Source: Carboxylicivirga sp.
Lineage (GTDB): Bacteria > Bacteroidota > Bacteroidia > Bacteroidales > Marinilabiliaceae
Reading direction: 5' to 3'
DNA length: 64,000 bases
Assembly: GCA_025210475.1 (NCBI GenBank)
Contig: JAOARW010000053.1
Span: 277,113-341,112, forward strand
This document shows positions 42,585-51,007 of this stretch, piece by piece (position 1 is the stretch's first letter; each line of letters starts with the position of its first letter). The position numbers were made by a program, and so were the translations under genes. A model generated the notes under the pieces. The model worked only from the letters and a program-made list of their open reading frames with translations. It did not search any database and was not told the DNA's origin.

Positions 42585-45500
42585 TTAGAAATTCAATCTT
42601 AGGTTAAGGGTATATTGTTTGGGCACAGGTAAGGCAACTCCACCCGTACCGAAGAATTCAGGATCTTGTCCGTTAAGTTTCTTATCCGCATACAAGAGGC
42701 ATAAATTGGTGGCCTGTAGTTTTAGGCTAATACCAGTTGCTTTAAGCTTTTCGGCCCATTTATTTGGCAAATTGTACGATAAGCTTACTTCTTTTAAGCG
42801 AACAAAATCACCTTTTGCCACACGCCTATCGCTATAATTATAAGCATTGTAAGTTGCTTGCAAGCTAGTACCCTGATCGTCGAATTCACGCTTTGAAGCA
42901 ATGCGCGGAATATCTGTATAGTTTTCGTCACCCGACGATAACCAGCGATTAAGCATATCCTTCGGCATCGCATCCAAATCAGAATAGCGGGCATTAAAAG
43001 ACGGATACAAACGAATAACATTACCGAACTGATAACTCATAAAGATGTTCATCGATAGGTTTTTCCATGTAAAGCGGTTTCCCAAACCTCCCGATATTTT
43101 TGGATCAACAGGACCTTCGTAGATTAAGTGATCAACGATATCGCTTTGAAAATTAACCTGAGTTGTGCGATTCCCTTCATGATCGTAGAATGTTGGTACA
43201 CCTTCATCATTTAAACCGGCAAAAGGAATGGAGTACAAGCCTCTAACAGGACCACCTTCTATGGCTGCTCCCTGGGTACTGGTCAGTGTCAGAATATAGG
43301 GATTGGATGCCAGTCTGGTAATTTCATTTTTGTTGTAAGCAAATGTGGCATTGGTTGTCCATTGAAACTCGCTTTTATTGGTGTTTCTGGTATTTAAACT
43401 AAATTCAATACCATAGGAATCCATATCGGCATAGTTGGCCAATTTATACATTTCACCGCCAATGCCGGAGGTACGAATAGCTGCTATCAAATCAAATCCT
43501 TTTCGCTGGTAGGCATCGGTTGTAAGGCTAATGCGATTGTTAAACAAGCCTAAGTCTACTCCAATATTTAATTCGTATTGCTTTTCCCAGGTCAGATCAG
43601 AGTTCTCCAGACTTCGCACGGAGATACCGTTTTGGATTTCACTGGGAAAGGGAACGACAGTTATGCCCGAAGAGTATACAGCCTTTGAGTTGGTAGCTGG
43701 TCCCATCGAGGCGGTCAGTCCATAGGTAGCACGTAGCTGAAGCGTAGAAATGACTTTGTTATCCAACATAAAGTCCTCTTCCTTGATGTTCCATTTTCCA
43801 CTGATGTTCCAGGTACTTAACCAACGGGCTTGCTTGCTGCTTCCCAGTTGGTTACTTCCATCCAGACGATAAGTTCCGTTAAGAATGTATTTCCCTTTAT
43901 AGGTATAAGCCCCATTACCGAAAAAAGCAACATAACGATCCCAGTAATTGTGCAAGGCAAAATAGGGGAAGCCAGCCTGCACGCTTCTGCTGATAATATT
44001 AGGATCGGTAAAAACCGTATTACCACGATCGTATTGAATACCGTATCCGTCAAAGGCTGATGCTGAACGATCGGCACTTTTGGTTTCTTGCCCTAACATG
44101 ATTGCTGTTGAGTGATTTTCACCAAACATGTAATTCATGTTAATCACATTTCGAAAGTAGTAGTTTACCAGTTTATTATCGGCCCGACTGTAAAATCCTC
44201 CGTAAGGCAGTACCACTAAAGGCGGATCGTTTGGTGTTTCCGGGTTGTGCCAAAGATATTTGTTATCGGCCATAATGGTGGCATCTTCAGCTGCCCGATA
44301 GGCACCTGATACATTACTATCACCGGTTATTTTGTGCTCTGTGGTTGATTTAACGCGACGGATACTTCCAATGAATTTGTAATCGATGTGTTTATTGAAT
44401 TTGTACTCTAAGTCTGCCTGAATAGATAGGTCCAACACATTAAGGTCAATCCAGTTGTTGTCGAATTCTTTGAAAATGTTAAAAGGATTGTGGTTCATGC
44501 GGTTGTATCGATAACTACCGTCTGCTTCAAACGGAACAACTGTTCGCGAGGTATTTAAAGCATATGAAAATGGATTAATATCAAACTCACGACTGTAATC
44601 ACCACTTACATCGTTGCGTTGCCTGGAGAAGGTTCCGGGAGCACGCTGATCGCGAATACTACCTTTACTCATAATGCCCACCTTCAGCTTTTCGTTTAAC
44701 TTAAAATTTCCTCTTAGGTTGTAAGTAACACGATCCACATTATCGGCAATAGTCCAACCTTCATCCGTCAAAAAAGAGGTTGAAGCATAGAATTGTGCAT
44801 TGTCATTGCCACCGCTTAAACTCAATGAATGGTTTTGCATCAGGCTGTTTCTGAAAAGCAAGTCAAACCAATCGGTATTGGCATATTCATACCGACGAAG
44901 ATAATCAGCCCTTGCCGCAGGTGTATTTTCTAATGCGTAAGAATCTGTTCGCGGGTTGTAAGTGTTTATGGCATCGTACATCTGCCAGTATACACCAGCA
45001 TCTTTAGAGCGCATCATTTCTGCATGGTTTAACCATCCTTTGCGTTCCATCTCACGAAAAACAGACATCTGATCCTGTGAATTAAGAATGTCGTAATCGC
45101 TGTAGCGGGGCTTCATTTTAACCGTAAACTCAGAGCTAACATTCACATTCACTTTGCCCGATTTATTACCACTTTTTGTAGTGATTACTACGACACCATT
45201 CATGGCACGTGCACCATAGAGAGCAGTTGCTGAGGCATCTTTCAAAATTTGAAAGGACTCGATGTCCTCGGCATTAATACCGGCAACAGAACTACTGATA
45301 AGTGTTGAAACATCACCAGAAGATAACTGATCGGGCGAAACATCAATGACATCTTCCAAAACAACACCATCAACCACCCAAAGTGGCTTGGTATCACCGT
45401 GGATTGATGACGCACCACGTACACGGATTTTTGGAGCCGCACCAAATGTCCCCGATACATTCTGAACCGTCACACCTGCTGCTTTTCCTTCTAACATACG

Positions 45501-46211
45501 CCCTACATCAGCAACACCAGATACTTTAGCATCTTCGGCTGTTAGTTTGGCTGCCGATCCGGTAAAAAGTTTACGATCAATTTTCTGATATCCTGTGACT
45601 ACCACTTCGTCCATGTCAACTCCTTCAACAGATAACTGCACATTCAGAGTAGACGATTGGTTAATAACTTCCGTTCTTTTTTTGTAGCCAATGCTACTGA
45701 AAACCAGGTTGAAAGGAGCTTTGTTGTGTGTTAAAGTGTAGTTACCATCCATGTCACTCACTGCGCCAATGGTGGTGTTTTCAACGTACACGTTACAAAA
45801 AGGAAGTGGTTCACCATTTTCATCGGTAATTTTACCTTTGATGGTAATTTTTTCTTCCTCAGGTTGTGAGCTTGCACTCACTGGTTTGCTTTTTATAACA
45901 ATGTGTTTGTCATAAATTTTATAAGAAAAGTTAGTTGACTTCAGCAATTCGTCCATCACCTTTTCAATGTCGGCGTTGCTTAATTCAACATCAACAATCA
46001 GTGCATCATCTACTTTGCTTTGGTCGTAAGCAATAATGTAAGAATACTTGTTTTCAAGTTGCTTAAATGCCTTATAAAGACTTATGTTTTTGGCATTTAT
46101 ATTGATCTTTTCACCCTTCGTGTCAGCCCACACATGACCTGTTGAAAAGAGCATAAGAAGCAAGTAAACGAACCACTTACCGGTTCGAATTTTTTTCTTA
46201 AATTTGAACAT
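42585..46211 (-). CDS. SusC/RagA family TonB-linked outer membrane transporter with STN domain
   Basis: This 1208-residue TonB-dependent transporter has a signal peptide, then an STN/secretin-like signalling domain (about residues 33-110, INAKNISLYKAFKQLENKYSYII), a carboxypeptidase-regulatory-like domain (about 120-205, ITIKGKITDENGEPLPF), the plug (about 210-350, with LKDASATALYGARAMNGVVVITTKSG) and a 22-strand barrel ending in LNLRLNF. The STN domain links import to the FecR/sigma pair upstream. It pairs with the SusD gene downstream. Confidence 0.95.
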   Translation of the reverse strand: MFKFKKKIRTGKWFVYLLLMLFSTGHVWADTKGEKININAKNISLYKAFKQLENKYSYIIAYDQSKVDDALIVDVELSNADIEKVMDELLKSTNFSYKIYDKHIVIKSKPVSASSQPEEEKITIKGKITDENGEPLPFCNVYVENTTIGAVSDMDGNYTLTHNKAPFNLVFSSIGYKKRTEVINQSSTLNVQLSVEGVDMDEVVVTGYQKIDRKLFTGSAAKLTAEDAKVSGVADVGRMLEGKAAGVTVQNVSGTFGAAPKIRVRGASSIHGDTKPLWVVDGVVLEDVIDVSPDQLSSGDVSTLISSSVAGINAEDIESFQILKDASATALYGARAMNGVVVITTKSGNKSGKVNVNVSSEFTVKMKPRYSDYDILNSQDQMSVFREMERKGWLNHAEMMRSKDAGVYWQMYDAINTYNPRTDSYALENTPAARADYLRRYEYANTDWFDLLFRNSLMQNHSLSLSGGNDNAQFYASTSFLTDEGWTIADNVDRVTYNLRGNFKLNEKLKVGIMSKGSIRDQRAPGTFSRQRNDVSGDYSREFDINPFSYALNTSRTVVPFEADGSYRYNRMNHNPFNIFKEFDNNWIDLNVLDLSIQADLEYKFNKHIDYKFIGSIRRVKSTTEHKITGDSNVSGAYRAAEDATIMADNKYLWHNPETPNDPPLVVLPYGGFYSRADNKLVNYYFRNVINMNYMFGENHSTAIMLGQETKSADRSASAFDGYGIQYDRGNTVFTDPNIISRSVQAGFPYFALHNYWDRYVAFFGNGAYTYKGKYILNGTYRLDGSNQLGSSKQARWLSTWNISGKWNIKEEDFMLDNKVISTLQLRATYGLTASMGPATNSKAVYSSGITVVPFPSEIQNGISVRSLENSDLTWEKQYELNIGVDLGLFNNRISLTTDAYQRKGFDLIAAIRTSGIGGEMYKLANYADMDSYGIEFSLNTRNTNKSEFQWTTNATFAYNKNEITRLASNPYILTLTSTQGAAIEGGPVRGLYSIPFAGLNDEGVPTFYDHEGNRTTQVNFQSDIVDHLIYEGPVDPKISGGLGNRFTWKNLSMNIFMSYQFGNVIRLYPSFNARYSDLDAMPKDMLNRWLSSGDENYTDIPRIASKREFDDQGTSLQATYNAYNYSDRRVAKGDFVRLKEVSLSYNLPNKWAEKLKATGISLKLQATNLCLLYADKKLNGQDPEFFGTGGVALPVPKQYTLNLRLNF

Positions 46212-46235
46212 AAATTTTTATTTAAAATTAGAGTC

Positions 46236-46273
46236 AGAATCACTGAGTCAGGTCTCAATTGCTCAGTGATTCT
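46236..46273 (-). repeat. Hairpin across the fecR stop codon
   Basis: Arms 46236-46247 and 46262-46273 are perfectly complementary over 12 bp with a 14-nt loop. The loop contains the fecR stop. No T run follows. It probably separates expression of the low-level regulators from the highly expressed SusC transcript by processing or attenuation. Confidence 0.6.
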
Positions 46274-47388
46274 TTTATTAAATATTTGTTGTTGTTTTGA
46301 TTTATAATTAGGTTACAGCTTTCTTTTAAAATCCGAAGGTTCTGTTTCAGTGACTTATTCTTGATAATACCCCCGGCGATTAATCTATCTTTTAACTCTT
46401 CAGATTCAATTTCGAAATCAACACCATATAATTGCTCAAAGCTGTTGATAACCCTTTCCAAACGCATGTTATGGAAACGGATAACTGGCTTTGTCCATGA
46501 GGTATAGTAAGAACTTTCAACCGATTGAAGCTTAAAACCATCGTTAATAATAACCTGTTGATCCGGCTTTAGAATACATTCATTCTGGTCGTCACTAACC
46601 TTTACTTTTCCTTCGGCCAGCGTTACTTCAGTATAACCTTCGAGAGTATAGTTTCTCACATTAAACTTAGTCCCCAATACACGTATATTCTCCCGATTCG
46701 ATGTGTGAATCACAAAAGGGACTTTGCTTTTGGCAATTTCGCAATAGACTTCACCTTCGATGAAAATCTCACGTTTATGGGGTGAAAAGCGCACCGGATA
46801 TTTTACCTGACTATTGCTGTTGATGTATATCTGTGAGCCATCAGAAAGCGTGATGTTGTATTGATTACTGGTTGCCGTTTTTACAGTGTGGTATTCACTG
46901 GTGCCATTTTGTTGTTCGTATTTTAACTGGTTGTTTTTGTCTTTAACAAGCTTAAAATTCTTTCCTTTTATTTCGTTGTCAGCCAGTTTGTCCAGTTCAT
47001 AGGTTTGCTCGTTTGTTATTAATTGAGCGCTGTTTTTGATTATGGAAGTTTCGTTTTGAACCGTGATTTGTTCTTGCTGCGGGCTTTCACTTAGTTTGAA
47101 TATAAACCAACTTCCGAGTAAGACAATCACAATACTTGCCACTTTCATGAAGTTAAGAGCAATTCGTCGAGTGGGATTGTGTATTGATTTGATTGCCTTT
47201 TGGTAGGCATCCGTTTTATTTATTTTCTTTAACTCTTCCAATAATGATCCGTTGTCAGCAATGGATTGCAGCCACTCGTAATAGGCAGGGTCCTGAAAAC
47301 GAAGAATATCCAACTCATCCTTTTCTTTATCGGATAAGCTATTTTTGATTTTTTTGATGTACAGATCTATTAATCTGGAACGGTTCAT
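46255..47388 (-). CDS. FecR family anti-sigma/sigma-regulator protein
   Basis: This 377-residue single-pass inner membrane protein has a cytoplasmic N-terminus (residues 1-75), a membrane segment at about 78-98 (VASIVIVLLGSWFIF), a periplasmic FecR domain (about 165-265, TLSDGSQIYINSNSQVKYP, GEVYCEIAKS, VLGTKFNVRNY) and a DUF4974 C-terminus (VIRFHNMRLERVINSFEQLYGV). It should hold the sigma factor inactive until the STN domain of SusC signals substrate. Confidence 0.93.
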   Translation of the reverse strand: MNRSRLIDLYIKKIKNSLSDKEKDELDILRFQDPAYYEWLQSIADNGSLLEELKKINKTDAYQKAIKSIHNPTRRIALNFMKVASIVIVLLGSWFIFKLSESPQQEQITVQNETSIIKNSAQLITNEQTYELDKLADNEIKGKNFKLVKDKNNQLKYEQQNGTSEYHTVKTATSNQYNITLSDGSQIYINSNSQVKYPVRFSPHKREIFIEGEVYCEIAKSKVPFVIHTSNRENIRVLGTKFNVRNYTLEGYTEVTLAEGKVKVSDDQNECILKPDQQVIINDGFKLQSVESSYYTSWTKPVIRFHNMRLERVINSFEQLYGVDFEIESEELKDRLIAGGIIKNKSLKQNLRILKESCNLIINQNNNKYLIKESLSN

Positions 47389-47420
47389 TGATATTGATTT
47401 TCACCTAGGACAAAATAAAA

Positions 47421-47433
47421 ACCCATGTAGGGT
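47421..47433 (-). repeat. Weak hairpin with T run between sigma and fecR genes
   Basis: On the minus strand ACCC-TACAT-GGGT is followed by five T. The stem is only 4 bp, so it is at best a partial attenuator between the sigma gene and fecR. Confidence 0.3.
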
Positions 47434-47441
47434 GACAAGCC

Positions 47442-47966
47442 CTAAAAAAAAAGTGAAAAATATATCGATCCGATGCTTTGACGCAGGATTTTATAGGCAC
47501 GTTTCATTTGTGTTTTGACCGTGTTGAGGCTGATATTGTTGTTGTTAGCAACACTTTCGTAAGTGTACTCCTCAAAAACAATTTTTTCGAAAATTTCTCT
47601 GCATTTGGGAGGTAACAGATAAAGGTTATCTTTTATTTCTTCAATGCGTGGGTCTGATACATTTTCTTCGCTAAGCGCATAAGCTTCACTAAGCTCAACG
47701 GTTCTTTTTTGCTTCAGGTAATTAAAGCATTCGTTACGCACTGCGAGTTTTAAATAGCCTTGAAAATCACTGATGTATACATAGCGTTTCTCGTTATAAA
47801 TCTTAAGGAAAAGATTCTGAATAATGTCTTCAACAGCGGCGTAGTCCCCAATTATGGAAACGCCTTTAACGGCCAGTTCATTGTAAAAATGATCATACAG
47901 AAGCTTGAATGCCTTGTTAGCATTCCACGCGAAAGCCTGCTTTATTTTTTGATCAATTTTAGCCAA
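47442..47966 (-). CDS. ECF RNA polymerase sigma factor (SusCD-associated)
   Basis: This 174-residue sigma-70 family ECF factor has region 2 (FKLLYDHFYNELAVKG, AEDIIQNLFLKIYNE) and region 4 with the helix-turn-helix (PPKCREIFEKIVFEEYTYESVANNNNISLNTVKTQMKRA). It matches the Bacteroidota group that pairs with FecR and SusC. It heads the minus-strand locus. A TACATTTG -7 element lies 33 nt upstream of its start. Confidence 0.93.
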   Translation of the reverse strand: MAKIDQKIKQAFAWNANKAFKLLYDHFYNELAVKGVSIIGDYAAVEDIIQNLFLKIYNEKRYVYISDFQGYLKLAVRNECFNYLKQKRTVELSEAYALSEENVSDPRIEEIKDNLYLLPPKCREIFEKIVFEEYTYESVANNNNISLNTVKTQMKRAYKILRQSIGSIYFSLFF

Positions 47967-47998
47967 CGATTCAGATTGTTATGAGAGGTAGATTGCGG

Positions 47999-48006
47999 CA
48001 AATGTA
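47999..48006 (-). promoter_or_regulatory. -7 element for the SusCD-locus sigma gene
   Basis: On the minus strand the sequence is TACATTTG, a perfect TAnnTTTG match, 33 nt from the ATG at 47966. No convincing -33 TTTG at the right distance is seen. Confidence 0.45.
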
Positions 48007-48139
48007 AATAAAAATATCTCTGAATGTTTAAATTAGTTCTAATTTTACACCAAAAATTAAGTATTGTAACCATTTCGTCAAAGATTGTAATTATCATTTA
48101 TTGCAAGCTTTCGGCGTTAAAAAATGTTTCCAAAGCCAT

Positions 48140-48679
48140 ATGAATCCTGAATTTATCATTGCTAAATACTATTGCACCCAAAGTCCTCTTTGGTATACCT
48201 TAACAGAACATAGCAAAGCAGTTCGTGATAAAGCTTTGGATATTGTGAGCAATCATCCCGAATTGGAGGCTGATGCGCAATTTGTTTCTGAGGCGGCTTT
48301 GTTACATGATATAGGGATTTACCTGACAAACGCACCAGATCTGCATTGTCATGGTGCTTTGCCCTACATTTGCCATGGTTATTTAGGAAGAGAACTATTG
48401 GAGAAAGAAGGATATCCGGCTCATGCTCTTGTTAGTGAGCGCCACACGGGTACAGGTTTATCACTCATTGATATTCAACAGCAAAAACTACCCGTTCCAC
48501 AACGCGATATGCTGCCTGTTACCATAGAAGAACAAATTATCTGTTTTGCTGATAAATTCTATAGTAAGAGTCGTTCATTAACAACACCCAAAAGCATTGA
48601 CAAAGTTATAAAATCAATGCGCAAACATGGTGAACATCAGGTAAAACGTTTCGAAGAGTGGTGCGAGATGTTTCTTTAA
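48140..48679 (+). CDS. HD domain protein
   Basis: A protein of about 179 residues starting at the ATG at 48140 (MNPEFIIAKYYCTQSPLWY). The HD phosphohydrolase core has the first His in LTEHSKAVRDKAL, the HD pair in EAALLHDIGIYLTN, and later His residues in ALVSERHTGTG. It matches the small HDIG-type families that hydrolyse nucleotide or phosphate-ester substrates. The substrate is unknown. Confidence 0.82.
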   Translation: MNPEFIIAKYYCTQSPLWYTLTEHSKAVRDKALDIVSNHPELEADAQFVSEAALLHDIGIYLTNAPDLHCHGALPYICHGYLGRELLEKEGYPAHALVSERHTGTGLSLIDIQQQKLPVPQRDMLPVTIEEQIICFADKFYSKSRSLTTPKSIDKVIKSMRKHGEHQVKRFEEWCEMFL

Positions 48680-48680
48680 A

Positions 48681-49013
48681 TTAAGAAATAAACCGCAAAT
48701 TCTCTTGCATCCTATCGCCAATAAATGGGATCTTTGTGAACCGTCCCTGAATGGCACCCAGAAGGCCAATCAACCATATTATAAGAATGCATAACCACAG
48801 TACGTTGCCAAGAAATCCCAGTGAAATAACTGATAGAATAACATTGGAAGCAGAGGCTAAAAAAGACAATATCATTACACCAAATGACTGGCGTAAATGA
48901 AATAGACCTAATTCACTTTTCGGGTTTTCATTTTGGCGCAATATTAACGCAACAACCCATCCAATAAGTGTTATATAGCTAATGGTAGCGATTAGTCGGC
49001 TTTGATCATTCAT
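48681..49013 (-). CDS. DUF4870/Tim17-like small membrane protein
   Basis: This 110-residue inner membrane protein has three hydrophobic segments (about residues 8-25, 45-65, 68-90). The pattern HLRQSFGVMILSFLASA followed by GLLGAIQGRFTKIPFIGD is like DUF4870 and import-component-like proteins. It is convergent with the HD gene, with 1 nt between the stops. The function is unknown. Confidence 0.65.
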   Translation of the reverse strand: MNDQSRLIATISYITLIGWVVALILRQNENPKSELGLFHLRQSFGVMILSFLASASNVILSVISLGFLGNVLWLCILIIWLIGLLGAIQGRFTKIPFIGDRMQENLRFIS

Positions 49014-49070
49014 TACTAAATATTTAAGTTCGTGGACCCAAGGTACATAAAAGTTGCAGTATTTTTTGCA

Positions 49071-49107
49071 TTTGATTTGCGATAGTTAATAATTTACTTC
49101 ACCTTTG
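49071..49107 (+). promoter_or_regulatory. Probable promoter of the MATE leader
   Basis: TTTG at 49076-49079 and CACCTTTG (49100-49107; one mismatch to TAnnTTTG) are 20 nt apart. Transcription would start near 49114, just before the structured region. Confidence 0.4.
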
Positions 49108-49120
49108 TTGCACTATGATG

Positions 49121-49191
49121 ACAATGAGCAATATATCGAATTATCCGACCAATAGCGTCTGCTATATCTTCTAAGAAGGTCGACTCATTGT
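49121..49191 (+). ncRNA. Structured 5' leader RNA ahead of MATE exporter gene
   Basis: A nested fold is visible: an outer 8-bp helix (ACAATGAG 49121-49128 with CTCATTGT 49184-49191), a second helix (CGACC 49146-49150 with GGTCG 49178-49182) and an inner hairpin (ATAGC 49152-49156, loop GTCT, GCTAT 49161-49165). It lies between the likely promoter and a small ORF with a strong ribosome-binding site. This looks like a cis-regulatory RNA, possibly a riboswitch for the exporter. I do not recognise a known class. Confidence 0.5.
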
Positions 49192-49243
49192 AATTATTCA
49201 TTTCATTTTTATAATAATCAATTTAATTAAGGAGGATTTTACC

Positions 49244-49375
49244 ATGATGACACTTGCTGTTTATCCGGAATCTGTGCGTGTATGCACAACATTGACTAAT
49301 TCGTCAAATACATTTTACCAATCAATTATCAATTCAAAATTCAGGTTTCGACAAAAATTAAAACACGATGACTAG
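49244..49375 (+). CDS. Small upstream ORF overlapping the MATE start
   Basis: This 43-residue ORF begins ATGATG 7 nt after a perfect AAGGAGG, which is rare in this phylum. Its stop (TAG 49373-49375) overlaps the first codons of the MATE gene (ATG at 49368), so the exporter is probably translated by coupling or reinitiation. The peptide has no signal or membrane segment and ends in a basic stretch (KFRFRQKLKH). It may be a regulatory leader peptide. Expression is inferred only from the site and the overlap. Confidence 0.55.
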   Translation: MMTLAVYPESVRVCTTLTNSSNTFYQSIINSKFRFRQKLKHDD

Positions 49376-50804
49376 ACAAAATATCACTATATTATTGCGA
49401 AAGATTAATCAAATTAACTTGAGTAATATCTGGAACGACATAAAAGATTCCCTTGGAGGCAGCTCTCACGATTACACTAAAATACGATTGAGCCGGGCTG
49501 TGTTTCTTCTGGCCATACCCATGGTACTTGAAATGGTGATGGAATCCATTTTTGCCGTTGTAGATATTTACTTTGTAAATAAATTAGGTGCCGACGCTGT
49601 AGCGACTGTTGGCATTACAGAAAGCGTTTTAACCATTATTTATGCCATTGCTTTTGGTTTGAGCATGGCGACTACTGCCTTGGTATCGAGGCGTATTGGT
49701 GAAAAGAATGAGAAAGAAGCCGCCAGGGAAGGACTTCAGGCAATCATTGCGGGTGTGGTAATTTCGGTGCTGATTGCAATTCCCGGAGTTATTTTCGCCA
49801 AAGATCTATTGAGTTTAATGGGTGCCTCCGCTGTTATTGTTGATGAATTATCGGCTTATACTTCGATCATGTTTGGAGGCAATATTGTGATCATGTTGCT
49901 GTTTATTAACAATGCTATTTTTCGCGGAGCCGGCGATGCAGCCATTGCGATGCGGGTATTGTGGATAGCAAATGGATTAAATATGCTGCTCGATCCACTC
50001 CTGATTTTTGGTATTGGTCCATTCCCCGAGTTAGGAATAGCTGGAGCAGCCATTGCCACCAATATTGGAAGGGGTGTTGCGGTAATCTACCAATTATACG
50101 TTTTGTGGAGGGGCAATAGTCGTATAAAAATGGCTGGTTTGAAAATAATGGCTGAATGGGAACGCATCAGGCATCTGTTGAAAATATCGATGGGAGGTAT
50201 AGCGCAATCCCTCATTGCCACATCGAGCTGGATATTTTTAGTACGTATTATCTCCAATTTCGGCAGTGAGGCCCTGGCAGGATATACCATCGGTATTCGA
50301 ATTATACTTTTTTCTTTATTGCCTTCGTGGGGCTTGAGTAATGCTGCGGCAACTCTGGTTGGACAAAACCTTGGGGCACGAGAACCACAGCGTGCCGAAA
50401 AAGCAGTTTGGGGAGTGGCCCGAATCAATCTGGTTTTTCTTGGTAGTTTAAGCCTTCTGTTTATCTTTTATCCCGAATGGTTTGTAAGGCTGTTTACCAA
50501 TGATCTGGCCGTTGTAGAAGTAGGTGTAAGCTGTCTACGAATTGTTGCCTATGGCTTTGGATTTTATGGTATTGGTATGGTAATGACTCAGGCTTTTAAC
50601 GGGGCTGGCGACACCCGCACTCCAACCCGAATTAATATTGTAGCCTTTTGGATGATCGAAATTCCATTAGCTTATTTATTGGCCATGCACATTGGTTTAA
50701 AAGAGCAAGGGGCTTTTTATGCCATCATCATTGCTGAGGCGAGTATGACATTATTGGCGGCCTACCTGTTTAAAAAGGGACGTTGGAAGAAAGAGGCAGT
50801 TTAG
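49368..50804 (+). CDS. MATE family multidrug/metabolite exporter
   Basis: This 478-residue inner membrane transporter has twelve hydrophobic segments in two six-helix halves. Typical MATE motifs are LAIPMVLEMVMESIFAVVDIYFVNKLG at the start, TALVSRRIGEKNEKEA after the second helix, FRGAGDAAIAMRVL, and in the second half ATLVGQNLGAREPQRAEK and FNGAGDTRTPTRINI. It is probably a Na+- or H+-coupled exporter of drugs or metabolites. It has an elaborate leader with a structured RNA and a small ORF. Confidence 0.93.
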   Translation: MTRQNITILLRKINQINLSNIWNDIKDSLGGSSHDYTKIRLSRAVFLLAIPMVLEMVMESIFAVVDIYFVNKLGADAVATVGITESVLTIIYAIAFGLSMATTALVSRRIGEKNEKEAAREGLQAIIAGVVISVLIAIPGVIFAKDLLSLMGASAVIVDELSAYTSIMFGGNIVIMLLFINNAIFRGAGDAAIAMRVLWIANGLNMLLDPLLIFGIGPFPELGIAGAAIATNIGRGVAVIYQLYVLWRGNSRIKMAGLKIMAEWERIRHLLKISMGGIAQSLIATSSWIFLVRIISNFGSEALAGYTIGIRIILFSLLPSWGLSNAAATLVGQNLGAREPQRAEKAVWGVARINLVFLGSLSLLFIFYPEWFVRLFTNDLAVVEVGVSCLRIVAYGFGFYGIGMVMTQAFNGAGDTRTPTRINIVAFWMIEIPLAYLLAMHIGLKEQGAFYAIIIAEASMTLLAAYLFKKGRWKKEAV

Positions 50805-50866
50805 GACTTTGTGACAGGGTATTTAGTATTCTTAAGAAAACTGTCAATTTTGGATGGTGATGTATA

Positions 50867-50911
50867 AAAAACGTCAAGGACAAGCATGACGCAGTTATTG
50901 GCGTTTTATTA
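50867..50911 (+). terminator. Possible terminator after MATE gene
   Basis: About ten pairs (AAAACGTCAA with TTGGCGTTTT, one G-U) enclose a 20-nt loop, with a modest T run in the 3' arm. Confidence 0.45.
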
Positions 50912-50966
50912 TAGACAAATTTAGATTTATATGCTAAATGTCCTGTTATTATCCACTTGATATTTA

Positions 50967-50974
50967 TAGCTTTG
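50967..50974 (+). promoter_or_regulatory. -7 element ahead of metallopeptidase gene
   Basis: TAGCTTTG matches TAnnTTTG and lies about 33 nt before the ATG at 51008. A clear -33 partner is lacking. Confidence 0.4.
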
Positions 50975-51007
50975 ACCAAATTACACTGATAATATAATTC
51001 CAGAATC

